A DNA stretch of 64,000 nt from Pseudonectria foliicola. Lineage: Eukaryota > Ascomycota > Sordariomycetes > Hypocreales > Nectriaceae. Every line of letters starts with the position of its first letter. Positions within the stretch are counted from its first letter, which is position 1. Both the position numbers and the translations under genes were made by a program. The stretch spans positions 124,001-188,000 of the forward strand of contig QUZD01000042.1 of assembly GCA_003693505.1 (NCBI GenBank), written 5' to 3'. Shown here one piece after another: positions 50,101 to 62,800 of this stretch. The notes under the pieces were generated by a model. That model was not told the DNA's origin, ran no database searches, and saw nothing but the letters and a program-made list of their open reading frames with translations.

Positions 50101-52808
50101 AATGCTGATCTGGCCTGTCTTACTGTAGCTGTAGGATGTGCACATTGTCTGAATCTAAATAAAAGACATTGGCAGGGTCAGCCTAGCAGCCTAGTTATCC
50201 GTATACCATGATGCATTGTTCGGAATGGGAGGGATTTTCCACGAACACGACGAGGGCATCGCCGAGACACAAGAGACAGGAGTCGAGCAGATTTTCGCTA
50301 GTCTACGTCATGGACGGGCAAACCCGTCGGCATTGAAACGGCAGCGACAAAGACTGGTTTCATGCAATCGTGATCTGTAATTTAGGGACTAAGGCCCCCC
50401 CTCCTCTCCTCCAAGTGAGCTCACGCAGAGCTATATCAATGAGAGCATGAGTGAATAGCCGGGGGGGCCTCCCGCTGAAACTGCCCATTGCCGAGCACAG
50501 CCTCTTGTTGACATTTGCCGAACTTGAACTTGATCATTGTCTGTGCAGGGAATGCCGTGGCAGCCAGTCTGGCACCATGGCATGGCAGGCAAAGGACAGG
50601 GCAGGGCAGGGCAGGGCAGGGAAGAAGAGCAAGAAACCGTGGTTTGGGCGGATAGCGCCGACGATGATGTCGTTCTCGGCCGACTGGGGTCGCCCAGCAC
50701 CAATTGTCACGGCCGGCAATGCGCTGCCCTTGTTCCCTACGACCTCACCACACGAGCCGCGTAAGATGTATTGTAAGATGGCGGGGGGCACTGGGGAGGG
50801 GAAGGGAAGGGAAGGGAAGGGAAAATCCCACTGCCGCTGCCCGTTTGTTTCAGAACCCAGTCCACTGCAGCAGCAAAGCAGGTTGTGATTCTCCTTCCGT
50901 CCCTGGACGGACAACGGCAGTGGAGTTGCTGATCGGCCATCGCTGGGCACTGACTGTAATCTGTACTGTACTATACCTTAGTACTGTGGCACTGAGCGAC
51001 GCTGCTGAGGGTTGATCCAGGGAGTCCAGGTAATCCAGGTAATCCAGGGAAACAGCACAATATGCGCTGGCACGCTCTAGTCCCAGGGAAGCTATAAGGC
51101 ATGACGTTATGTTCCCCAGCCTTGGGCCGCCATGCACCCGAGCAACGCCGCACCAGGAAACCTACTTGCCTGCCTGCCCGCCTCTCGGGACTCGCGGGCG
51201 CACTATCCACTATCCATGCGCTACGTCCACTTGTCGCAGTCGTTGTCGTCGTCTCGTTCGTCGTGGGCGTCGATGAACCCTACACAACGTCTTGTTTACA
51301 TGCCAAGTCGTAGTTGCATACGGGCGACGGCTAATCTGTAGTGTAGTATACAGTAGTATCAGAAAGACATGTGCTCACCAATCAGTCACCATTGATCGAT
51401 TAGCGGTCCAATTTGCTTTCTCCTTGTGGTTCTTGTCGCACTTGGGGGCGAGGTGGCATCATAGGGAACCGACAAGGGAGGGGGGGGAGGCCGAGGACGC
51501 CAGGGACGCCAATTGCCCGCAGTGATCAGTCTCGACCTCGCGGTGGTATCATCATGGCTCGTCCCATCGCGCTGTTGAGGGAATTGTCGTGGGCCCATGT
51601 GCAATAGCCTGCTCGCATTGAACAAGGTGGGCAATCTGTAAACGTGCTGTCTATGGGGGCCCGATGGACACGATTTAGCTAGCCTCTTGGCCTCTTAGCC
51701 TCCGAATTCCAAGGGACAATGGGCAATACCTAGGTAGGTAATAGGCAACGAGTGGGAAAATTCTGCGTGTCGTCATGACATCAAATTAGAGGCGCTGATG
51801 CTAAACGTGCCCGTCTGAATTTTGCTAGCGCCCAGTCATTCACCCATCATCACCCATCATCACCCTTGTCCAGTTCCGTAGTCGGCTTTCCTTAGCTCTG
51901 GCCTTTGGCCTATGCTATCGTGGAGCCCATCATGGCCTGCTGACAATGCCGCCTGCCGGGGTCATCCCCGCTATACCCTGTAAACCAACACCCACAAGGC
52001 CAGTGACAGACTTTCGTTGTAAGTGCAGTCAACTCGCATCGACTCGTCAAGAGGCAGTGGTTCCGATGAAATCAATGATGAAGGATGAAAGAGCATGTGG
52101 AATATGAAAGACTTCGTCATTGTTTTTCCACTCGGTGGACTATGCTAAATGCTATTGTAAGGGTCCTGCGTGAGCACTCCGTCAATGCCGAGCAAGCCGC
52201 TGTTGGTTCATGTCTTTCCCCGTCCCAAAAAAACAATGCAGTTCCCAAAGACCAGCCACATCCGTGTGCTTGGCCATCCTGTGCGCCAAGAAATTCTCAG
52301 ATCCCATTGTGCCATCTGCATGTAGCAGAAGATGTCGTTTCCCAATGTCATAATGCCCTTCCCGCGCTCCCATTGCTCCCGTGTCCATGCAAACGTATGG
52401 CATCAACTCGAGCTGATGTTTGGTACAAGATGCCCCTTCCTGGCCCCCGTATCCCGTCAACACAAAAGGAGAAAACCTGCCCAGATGATCCCACCGGGTT
52501 GGTTGAAATGGAACCTTGGAAAAACTTTTTTTGGTATGCAGTGCTCCGGTGTAATGCTTTCTTGTTACAACAGATTGTTCAAAAAGACAAATAGAAAGAA
52601 AGAAAGAGAGGTCAAGGAAAAGAAAGGAGAGTTGTAAACATGATTTGGGATTGATACCGCCATGATTGCGATGGTCGGTCTGAGTTGCGTTGTTGGTGCC
52701 CCGAGATAGGTGATGGAAAAAGGATAATAATCAAAGTCGTCTTAGGTGGGCGTGAGGTATGTTGATCGTCGTCCGATCGGATCAAGTAGATGGTTTGGGT
52801 CGAGGAAT
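44182..52808. other. Gene-free interval of 8.6 kb
   Basis: I found no supportable gene. Frames up to about 170 codons occur but have biased, unstructured composition and no family resemblance. The left end should hold the promoter of the 567-aa gene, and the right end the 3' region of the Ecl1 gene. It contains simple repeats (TCAT/CAGT tetramers at about 49060-49091, CCTGTCCAT 9-mers at 49461-49498, a G13 run at 47483-47495) and scattered ACAGATTAC, TAGGTAGGTA and TACTCCGTA motifs. Base composition looks balanced, not the AT-rich DNA of RIP-mutated repeats. Confidence 0.6.
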
Positions 52809-53243
52809 CTAGTACGATCGTCGTCGCTGCATCCTCACTTGCTCGAAGGAGACTGCATAGGCTCGCAGTTCTTGTCTAGCCTTGAGAGACAGCTGGTTGC
52901 CCTCGGTTGAGGAGGTGCTCTGCATGGAGCAGAGGCTGCTGTGGGAACTTGACGGGGTGAGACCGTGGCCCGTGGCAGTCGACCTGTCGCCAGTCGTGAT
53001 GCCGTATGGTTTCGGGTTGGAGAAGTCGTATGCGGGAGAGAGGTAGAACTTGGAGGGCGAGGGCGATCTCGTCGACCATGGGTAGGAGGAAGGTGAGAAG
53101 CCAGGTGAGCTGGCTTGTGAGCTCGGGGTTGACGTCTTCTCGAAGTCGGCAAGCTTGCATGACTCGGAGCAGTAGGCATCGGTATCGCGTTGGACCTGCT
53201 TGTCGCAGGCGAGGCAGAAGGAGTGAGTCCAAAGGCCGTCCAT
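52809..53243 (-). CDS. ecl1: Ecl1-family life-span regulatory factor
   Basis: Single exon, 144 aa, starting with MDGLWTHSFCLACDKQV at an ATG at 53243. Residues 1-35 contain the family's defining zinc-binding cysteines, CxxC (Cys10, Cys13) and CxxxC (Cys25, Cys29) in YCSESCKLADFEK. The rest is Ser/Pro-rich and basic, ending QRRRSY. In fission yeast, Ecl1-3 are small proteins that extend chronological life span and are induced by nutrient starvation; filamentous-fungal members are longer and annotated as life-span regulatory factors. The start is supported by the motif beginning directly after the Met. An overlapping, out-of-frame ORF that begins at 53731 covers the start codon and could act as a repressive upstream frame. 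The gene stands alone, with more than 8 kb of gene-free DNA on each side. Confidence 0.93.
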   Translation of the reverse strand: MDGLWTHSFCLACDKQVQRDTDAYCSESCKLADFEKTSTPSSQASSPGFSPSSYPWSTRSPSPSKFYLSPAYDFSNPKPYGITTGDRSTATGHGLTPSSSHSSLCSMQSTSSTEGNQLSLKARQELRAYAVSFEQVRMQRRRSY

Positions 53244-53450
53244 TGTAAAGGTGGCAGCGGGAAGCGTGCGTCGGAGGGAGTGAGGGCTCTAGGGGAGCAA
53301 TAGTCTCTTGGTTGAGTACGTAGGTAGAGGGAGAATACGACTCGAGGAGTGGTGACTCTTGGCCTAGGTGGTTGAGGTTCAGGTCGAGGTTGAGAGTAGG
53401 CGGCGAGTTGCACTGAGGAAGTGTGGATCGACAGCAATGTAGAGGCAGAC

Positions 53451-53510
53451 GTGTGTGTGTGTGTCTGTGTGTGTCTGTGTGTGTCTGTGTGTGTCTGTGT
53501 GTGTGCGTGC
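53451..53510. repeat. GTGTCTGT microsatellite in the Ecl1 leader/promoter
   Basis: A 60-bp array of GT with regular GTCT interruptions every eight to ten bases. On the Ecl1 sense strand it reads as CA-rich repeats about 210-270 bp upstream of the ATG. Confidence 0.92.
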
Positions 53511-54985
53511 AAGCAAGTCAGGAAGAGAAGAAGCAATGGAAGAGACTGGTGGTGAAGAGAGAGGAGGATGAAGACGAGATGAAGATGAAGAGGGATGGGT
53601 TGGAGGGCGGCAGGAGGCAATATGTATGTATAGTCTGGCTCACCAGACACGGGCGAGGATGGATGACCAGCTGCAAGAGCAGGATGGTGCAAGAGGTACC
53701 TGCTGGGGCAGAAAGACGTGGAAAGGTACATGTACTGGCGGCCAGCGAAGACGAGCAAGGGCAAGGATGGGCGTGTGGTCCATAAAATGCCCTGCAGCAG
53801 ATGCTAGCGCCAGCAAGGATCTACTCTTGGCCCCACGGGCAACGCATCCACCCACCACACCCATCTGGCGCAGGTGGGCGCAGGTGGACGGTCCTGGGCG
53901 GTCCTGGGCGGTCCTGGGCGGCAAGCACGAAGAGCGAGAAGGCATTTTCCATGCTCGGCACACACCACCAGCACCTTGCACTCCCCCCCTTTTTGGGGTG
54001 CCTGTGAGTGCCTGTGGGCGCCTTCTGACGCCTTGACGCCTTGGAAGCCCTCTCTCACGCACGCCCCCAATGCCGTCCACCAACCCTGGGGTGTTGGGTA
54101 TGGGTATGGGTGTGAGTGTGGGTGTGTGTGTGTGTGTTCGGGTGTGAGTTGGGTACTGCATCTTGTGCTGTGTGTGTTGGATATTGGGTGTCTGAGGCAC
54201 CCACATCACACTGAATTAGTGCCTATGGCGGCATGCACCCTTTGTGCCTTTGTGCACGCTCAGGGGGGCGCTGCTGCCGCTGTGCTGTGAGGAGCCAGGA
54301 AGAGTGAGCTTGTGAGGATGGGCAAGAGCAAGATGGGGCACGACGGGGCACGACGGCACGACGGGCATGCACAAGCACAAGCACACGCTCACGCTCGCAC
54401 GATTCCAAGACAGTCGGGATTGCTCTGGGATTGCTTTGGGATTGATCAGGATTGTGATTGGGATTGGGATTGCATTGCAACTCGGATTCGGACGGGATTG
54501 GGGATTGGGGATGCAGCTGGAAGCTGCCACTGGAGCTGCCAAGCGGGCGCGCGGGCGTGCGGGCTTCCCGAACAAACCCATCGCTTAGAGTTCTGCTCGC
54601 CCACCACCACGTCTGCCCGTTTCAATCCGATTCCAGTCCGATTCCATCAGCCATGATGTGACTCAACTCCTCAGGGCGCTGTTTCGAGAAGGCCCAGAGG
54701 GCACCCGAATGCCCACCTTCCGGGGCATCAGCCGAGATTTCGTGCTGGGGCCTGGGCTGATGAACACGGCAGCGACATCGGTGGTGGGCAGATTATTGCC
54801 TCCTCCGCCGTGGACCTATGGGACGGCTGTGCCCGCGCTATACAGAGACGTGCCTCCTGTGGTGTGAGGCCCACCTCTCAGTGGTCTGCTCCGGCTGTCT
54901 GCTGTCGTGCTGCTGCGACGCTGAGACGCTGAGCCGCTGCGACGATGCCGTACCACTGTGCCACCAGACGTGCGTGCTCTGTGCA

Positions 54986-55061
54986 TACCTACCTACCTTA
55001 CCTACCTATCTACATACCTAGAGACGGGGAGGCAATTACTGTAGATAGGCAAGGTAGGTAG
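54986..55061. repeat. Imperfect inverted repeat built from TACCTACC/GGTAGGTA
   Basis: The left arm (54990-55014, TACCTACCTT...TATCTACA) pairs with the right arm (55040-55060, TGTAGATAGG...AAGGTAGGTA) apart from a 4-base gap, around a ~25-bp centre. It could form a hairpin as RNA or cruciform DNA. No transposon ends or target duplications are evident. Confidence 0.75.
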
Positions 55062-58000
55062 CTACCCATGGAGAACGCCGGCTCTTCGTGGCGGGAACCG
55101 CAGCCCTAGGTAAGCTTACAGAGTTGTGCAGTGCTGGTGGTACTGGTAAAGTGTATCAAGCATGGTGCGCTTTGCGCCCTGAACCTTGCCCTATGCTGAC
55201 ACAATACAATCTCGAATCTGACTGTGCTCCATCCGTATAACGCAACAAGACCAAGGCCTTACAGTACATGCTTGCCGTGCTGAGTCCTCAAGGTGTTTAG
55301 TACATACTATCTTACCTAAGGCAGTATACGTACGTGCCTTGCAGGCAGACAGACTCACAAACAGACTCACAAACAGACTCACTAACAGACTCACAGAGAG
55401 CTCGAGAGCGGGGCGGCAGGCTAGTCCCCTTTGGGTGCGAGAGCTGCTGTTCGCTTGGCTGCTTGGCATTCTGCTCTCTCTCCCCGTCACTGTCAAAAAC
55501 AGACCGCGGACGGCTTCTCCACCTTTTGCCTTTCCCCACCCCAAGCACGCAAATGCTCACACTGGCTCACACTGGCTCACTCTGCAACTCGGTCGCCAGC
55601 GTCAGGACAGCCATGTCTCAAGAGGTCGTCGTCGTGTGCGTTCATCGACGACCGAAAGCACGCCTTTGTCTCGCGCAATCCCAAGCCACATGGTTCGCGA
55701 GTTGGCTAGGCTTGCCTGCAAGGCCTGCAAGGCCTGCACACCCGGCCTTCTTCTGCAGCCAGAGACAAGAACGACAAGCAAGACATTGGCCCGCCGTCGC
55801 CTCAGCCGCAAGCTACAGCATAGCAGCATAGCATACCTAATCTGCGTGCCATCAACACACCATCGAGTCTCAGACTCGAAACATCGTTACCCATCTTCTT
55901 GCACTCGCAACCTCCCCCACGTCGCCCTTGGAATCGAGGCGTGACGCCATCTTTCTCTGCATTGCAGCACGCCTGCATATGTCCTGTGAAGCACCACCCC
56001 GGTGAGGGTGGACTGTTCGCTATCAATACCTACAGTATCCGTACATCTGTAATATGTACGCATCCTCCACACCAAACAACACGGCAGCTCTATTGGTTGG
56101 ACCCCTACCACTCCCCTCCAAGACCCTCGATTCACTAAACAGGTTGTCTTGCTTGTATTGTCCAGCACCCGCCCTCCCATGTGTGCAGCCAACATGAGGT
56201 CGCACCCGACTCTCTTCGGTTCTGTCAGCAGTTACGAAAGGGTAAGGGCTGTACCTAGGACCCCGTCGCATGACAGCTTCACTTGCCACCCCATCCAAGC
56301 CAGACCTGGTGATAATCACCAATCCAACGACGGGATAGAATGATCAGCAACTTGTACAGCATCTCATCTCGGGGGGGACTGGACCCTGAGATGCCTGATT
56401 ACCTTCTCGAGCCTCTCTGGTGTGTTGCAGGCCAAGCCTCACTTTGCTCATCCTTGCCACGATAGCTCCATGTCGCTCTGCCTGGGTGCCTTATTGGCGG
56501 CGTGGCGAAATAACGAGCAACATGACAATATCATCCTCGACACTTCACGAATACCATGCCCATCTCAGCATCAAGGTTGAGACAGGTCGTCAACCCAAGG
56601 ACCCGGGCGGCCGCTGGCCAGAGACACTAGCGCCCATTTTGCCTGCGCCTCTACAGCTGAGAGCCCAGTTCCTGCATCTCCAAAGCCAGGTTTCGACCCT
56701 TGTTTGGAGCGAGAAAATGATTAAGCATCTCGTCGCAGCCAGCCTCCGGCAACAGTTAGCCTTGAAGTCGTAGCTCCCGCGCCTGTCGCCAAACGTGCTA
56801 GTCTGGTTTTCCTCCCAGCTGCTCGTTGGGTGGGGGCAATAGAGGGCACTAGCTAAGATCCCATGGGGAGCTTCCACGGCTTCACACCCTCTCCGTGTCT
56901 GGAGTCGCCACCTGACCACTGCCTCCAATCTGTTATCCAACTGCTTTTGTTGATGGATGCAGATTGCGTGCCTCCCGTTATCGATTTCTTCCCCTCCCCC
57001 CCTCCGCTGCTGCATCTACTACTGTACGTACCTTTGAAGATGTCCGTTCACTACTCATGATCGTCGTGTGGCCAGGTATTATGGCATGTCCTGCAACGGG
57101 GCAGGCAAGGCATTTTGGCGCCACCGTCAGGATCGGGGTGGTGGATGCAACAGCAGCGTGTTATGCAGCTGGGCGTCCGGGGCATCGATCCTAATCACAC
57201 TTGTGGAGGCGATTTGGTCGCGATGTGACCCGAAACGTGTGTTTGACAAAGCAGCGTCCAGGGCTTGTTCCTCAGAGCCTACAGTAAGCCGAAGAACTTG
57301 TCCAGGACAAGCGCCAAGCACCAAGCACCAAGCACCAGGTAATATCAAGCTTTCCAAAACCAGCTCCATGTTGCAAAGGTCAATCACTTAAGTGTCCAAC
57401 AAGCGGGTAGCGCGTGGTAGATTCTGGCCTTTTTACATAGATGGTTAGTCCCGTTGATATAGACCATGTTGGGGTTGAGCGAGAATGGTGTAGAGCTTCT
57501 TTTTAGACATAACATTTTTGCATCATGTGGCCCGGTGAGATGGTCTGTTCTTCCTGACAGGCACCGACAGACAAGGGACTACAACGCCGCCACGGCCGCC
57601 TACCAGTATGTACGGAGGGTCGGCAACTAGGTAAGGACCGGGAGTGTGGGTGATGAGCGGGCTTGCGCTCGTCGTCTTGCTAAGTAAGTGATGTCTAAGA
57701 GAGTGGCTAGACCCAGTCGTGGGCAAGCCATGTGGCGTTCAGCTCCGCAACTTAGCAGACGAGAGTTCCAGGGAGATGGGATCAGGGCGTTTGTCGCCGT
57801 GAACACATAATGACTGCTTTGGAAAGTCCAACTCCGGTTAATTCCAGGCAATGAACCAGAAAGAGACATTGTGGCTTCCCGGTGTAGAGCTAACCCTCGG
57901 CGAGGAACGGGCGAGAAGGAAGAAAAATTATTAGTTCGCAGACGGGGCCTGGAGGTGTTCGCAGCCTGTTCGCAGCCTGTTCGCGGCGTCACCGGAGAAG

Positions 58001-59080
58001 AGGCCGGGGATATGCGGACGCGCGCCTTGTAGGATGCGACTCTAATTTGTACAGTACCTGTAGATTCTTTCTTGCCGCGAGGGAATCCTGGGAATCGCGG
58101 CCTTTCCGTCGTTGCATTCTGGGCACCTACCTTGGTCGGGATGAACGCGACTTACAGATTACATAGCAGCATAGCATTACACCTTGACGATTCCTTGATT
58201 ATTCCTTGCTCGAATGCGGAGCATATCTTCTGGCATATAGGGCTCATCTCTTGATGCTACATACTATTCTCGCTTTTGCCCCTTGTCCACCTCCCCAATA
58301 CATATGTACATAGTATAGTACGTACAAGCTGTCCAGCTCTAGCGGATGGATGGCTACGGCTACGCTGGCGACCGGGAGTCACTACGCAAATCCCGGGATG
58401 TGGGCGCCTCGCACCACTGCAACTGCCATGAGCATGCTCCTCAGAGACCCAGACACTCCTTCTTGTTGGGAAACTACTTGCCCGTCTTGACAGCTAGCCT
58501 CTCTTTTGCTTTTCATCTCCCCGGCCGCGACATTCGCCTGTTGCGTGGCTGCATGGCCGGAGCACCGGTGAACGTGGACAAAGGCCCAGACAGGTCTCAG
58601 GCCGCACAAGGTCCTCGAGCTAACCCCGGTCCCCGCTAGCAGGTCATCGGCATCCGCTTGTAGGCATCAATTTTTAGCACGGTAGCTCTATTAAGTGGTT
58701 TCGGGGGTGGGGAGCTTGAGGAGTACTAAGTCTCTAAAGCTGAAAAGCAAAGCGGCGGCAGATTGGCATAAAAAATGGAGAGAGGAAGGAGGAAGGGGGG
58801 AGGGGGGGGGGAAAAAAGATGAAAAATTCCCAAATAGGCCAAGCGTACATAAAGGGCTTGTGACAAAGGAACGGGCCCCGGGTGACTCCATAGTCGACGT
58901 CATCGTCGTAGTTAAAAGTAAGGGCTGGCAAAACAAGGAATTAAATGGAAATGGGTGCCCTTGTACTCCGTACGGTATGTGATTGCAGTTGACGATGTTG
59001 CTCCGGATGGCAATCTCGCCTCAGAAAGTGGGTTGTCGAGGTCCCCTGATGGAACTAGGTTGGTAGGTTACGCATGGCCG

Positions 59081-59108
59081 TACATACATACATACATACA
59101 TACATACA
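59081..59108. repeat. CATA tetranucleotide array
   Basis: Seven copies of the ACAT/CATA unit, followed closely by an AGATTACAT motif near 59112. Confidence 0.95.
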
Positions 59109-59820
59109 CTATAGATTACATGGCCGTACCTTGCATCCGCCGAAGCAGGTCGTCCGTCCCTGTCGCCATCCACCAGTTTCCCGGCGATGAAGGAATGGCG
59201 CTCTGCAGGTCAGCAGGCGACGTGCCAACCACGGCCATGTCCAAGTCGGCGAGCCAACGAGGAGCCGTCGACGGGTCCTCTTCTCCCACACAGCCTCTAG
59301 CTAGCGGTTCGTCCTGCTGCGCACGAGTGAGACACACAAAGTCAAAAGGGTGCTGGAAGGTGGTGGTGGTGGGATGCTGAGTGGTGATACGGATATCTGT
59401 ACATTCAGTGTCAGAATGATGGATGTGGTATGATTGGATTGTCCTTGGATTGTCCTGGTGGGTCATGGAGCGCTCTCCTTTGTCCACATGCCACCCGTCC
59501 TACGGCACAAGGTTCAATCCCCAACAACACCATGATCCGATAGGGAATGGGGCTCTTTGTCTCTGCTCCCCACTCACACAATTTGATCAATTTGGTCCAG
59601 GGGGAGGGGGCGAAAGAGACGAGAAGAAAAAAAACTTGCAGATTACTGTACCCTTTGCAGCCCGTCTGGCCGCCCAATGTTATCCCATTGGCCAAGCCTG
59701 GAGAGCATCCTCAGAAGTGCACCCACCTCACGGCACAGCAAACAAGGTTTGCCGTATCAGGCGAATGCACACAGCAGCGGGCCAGACCCATGGCGCCATC
59801 CATTATCCCTAGCAGGTGTG

Positions 59821-59832
59821 CAGATTAATCTG
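59821..59832. repeat. Perfect 12-bp palindrome CAGATTAATCTG
   Basis: Two head-to-head CAGATTA half-sites form a perfect palindrome. The half-site is the core of the ACAGATTACA motif scattered through the gene-free DNA. Confidence 0.85.
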
Positions 59833-62800
59833 TGCATATGGAAGTGTACGGACATTTTTTACTGGCAAATCCCGTGGCTGTGAGCCGAGTTTGGCATGAT
59901 CAACAACATAGCCTCCTGAATGTCTCTGAATGCTCTTGGTGCGTGCTCGTGCCCTGTGGGCGTAGCCGCCATAGCAGCCTTTATTTAGCTCAGCTCCAAT
60001 TCCTGGGCGATCCAGGCCAAGCCAATACAGTTGCAGGTTCGGCGCTCTTCCATCTAGGTACACACCCACACAGGCCATTCTTGGCCTTGATCCAGTCCAG
60101 TCCAGTCCAGTCCAACTAGCCAACCCGGCCAACCCAGCCAGCACGGCCGATCAGCCAACCAGATCGAGGCAGCGTGAACCCCCACATAGCCTACCCTTTC
60201 TCCTCCCTCTTGTGTTGCACGATGACCTTGCTGGCTGGTACTGTAGTGTAGTCTGTAGGTACGTACAATTCTGTGTTTTGATTTGAGCATCGTAATCTGG
60301 TCGGAGCACGGATTAGATTTTCCACTTGTTCCTCCCGCCCGCACTGCGCTTGCCTCGGGCCCGCACCCGAGCTAGCACACATTCCTAGTGCAAGTCGCTC
60401 GGTAGCCGGGCCAGCTCGAACATCGCGACATGTTCCCGTCACCCCGTCGTCCGTCGTAAACCCAGAGCCAGGGTGACGACATTTGCGCTCGAGATGACTG
60501 CTGGCCCGACACTGACGCCTACGCCTACGCCAACGCCAACGCCATTGTGAGATTGAGTTGTGCAATGTGATTTAGGGCGCTGGGTCATTTCGAGGGACCA
60601 TTGTGTATTGCACGGTACAGATTGAAGATTACATGGTAAATATATGTTAAACACTTCTTCTCCCTGTTGGCCAAGGGGGAGGGGGGCCATCGCAATTTCG
60701 GAGTTTGGCGGATTCGTGCATGAGCCCCGCGATGCCATAGGTGCTTTGCATAGGTAGGTACGGCAGGCAAGGTAGGCACCAGAGGCCTACTTACTGTATG
60801 TGTACTACTCTGTCGTTGGTGCTACAGGTATAATCGCCCGTTAGTGTGATCATCGGACGGCATGCTCGATCGTCAGGCGATTGGGGTGCCTGATCGAAAA
60901 AGCTAAAGGGCTCAACACCTCGGGAAATCGGGCTCGCCACGGGGGGACCCTCCTTCAACGGGCGCTGGCCCTCTCCCGTGGGTGGCCTGATTGGCTGATA
61001 CTCTGTAGTTTTGGTCTGGAGAGGACTTTGGAGGAGGCTAAGGTCTGCCGTGCGCCGCTAGCGATGCGGGATGGTTTTTTTGTAGTCCTATTCAGTCTGT
61101 TCGACGTGAACTGACCAACCAACCAACCAACCAACCACCCACCACCCAACCAACATCGTGCCCAGTCAACCAGTCTTGCCAATTAGCCCTTTGGCCCCTT
61201 TGTGAGCCATTCCCCTTCATTGCAGGCCACTCTCACAAGCACGAGGCTCTACGGGAGAGCAGCAGGGTCAGAGTTTTTTTTTTTTTGCTCCCCTCCCCCT
61301 CCCACTCGTCCCGACGAGATTGAGTTTTCATTCCGCAGCCAAGATCTGGCATTTGTGAATGCAGCCGCAGTCTGGCGCACTGATTTTGACATGGCATACA
61401 GTAGATGACACTCGCTGTCAACCAACTGCCACTGCCGTTGCCGTTGCCGTTGCCAGGAATAATGCGCTCAACCCTCCAACGGGCGACTGCGCCTACATAC
61501 ACACACGTGAGCCAATCCCAAAGATTCCTGAACTCGCTCGTGGGCCCATACTTCTCTCCGCTTTCTGTGGGCGACGTCAAACAAAGATGCGACGCCGGAC
61601 CTCGGGTTAGCACCTCATGATCGCCTCCAACGCCCAGCATAAACACAGGTGACACTCTGACACTGTCGCATCACATCGTACCGTAGGTGGTCGCTACATA
61701 CAATCGTTCCCCTGAAGGCGGCCGAGTCTGGTCCGCACAGACCTGTCGTCGCCTGGGAGGCTTTTCGGCCAGCGTCGCATTGCGCTTTAGAAGACACATT
61801 CGGTTATCTCGTAGTCTACACGCCCAGCGCGCCTGTAGGGACGTTGCATATCAAACGGCCTTGACGAGTTGCTTCGAGCGAGCGCCCGCGAGAGTGCCAT
61901 TCAGGCCAGCCATGCCATATGACAGGTCACAAGAGACTAAGAAACCCCCGCATATCCCCAAGAGTCTCACCACAATCCCACGTGTCGCCGGCGCCGTTGC
62001 CTGCCGCCAGACATGACCCGTCGTTTTCCAGGAGGGTTGTTGGCCACTGAGCGCATTGCGCAGTAGGGGCAGTGGGAGCAGTGGGAGCAGTGGGAGCGGC
62101 ACGAGCAGACACGGATGGACAGATGCGTACAGTACATGCACAAGGTGGGATTCCATCGCTCCGGCCAGGGTGTTTGTGTGACATTTGGCTAGCCGACGAT
62201 GCTGCACGCATGATATGAGGAACGCCGCATGTATCCAGCACCAGCAGCACCAGCGGCACCAGCAGCACCTCCAGCAAACCAGGCGAGACCGCGAGGGTGG
62301 CAAGGCTCAGGAGACTGGCTGTTGGACTGTCAGGACTGTCAGCAAGCGTCAGGGGCATGGGGCCGGCGAGCTAGCTGGAGGCCACTTGCGAATGCAGATT
62401 ACACTACCGCTGCATCTACACGCTTTGGGGAGGTTTGTGCTTAGTCAATGGTCAATGGCTGGCGATCGCACGAGGTTCAAGGATCCTGGCCTTGTGCAAC
62501 GAGACTACTGTACATGTAGACAAGTGCTCACGGAACTGAACTGGACTAACCCGAGCTAGACTCAACTGAACTGGCTCATCTGGGCGGACACGGCAGGAAA
62601 TTGGAAGCCTGCAAGCCTGCAAGCCTGCACTGGCAGAGGTGAGCCGTGAGCCGTCAGTCGTGAGCCGCGTTGCATCTCGGTTGCGAACCTGGCGCGGCCT
62701 CTCTTTGCTATTCCTAATCTTTCCAGGTGCAGTGCAGTGCAGTGCAGGGTGCAGCATCCCCAGCATCCCCGGCATCTCCAGCATCGCCAGTGGGCCAATC

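Noticed and set aside
52085..52594. 169-codon plus-strand frame downstream of the Ecl1 gene
   Set aside because: No domain or compositional support; it is the longest of many chance frames in the interval.
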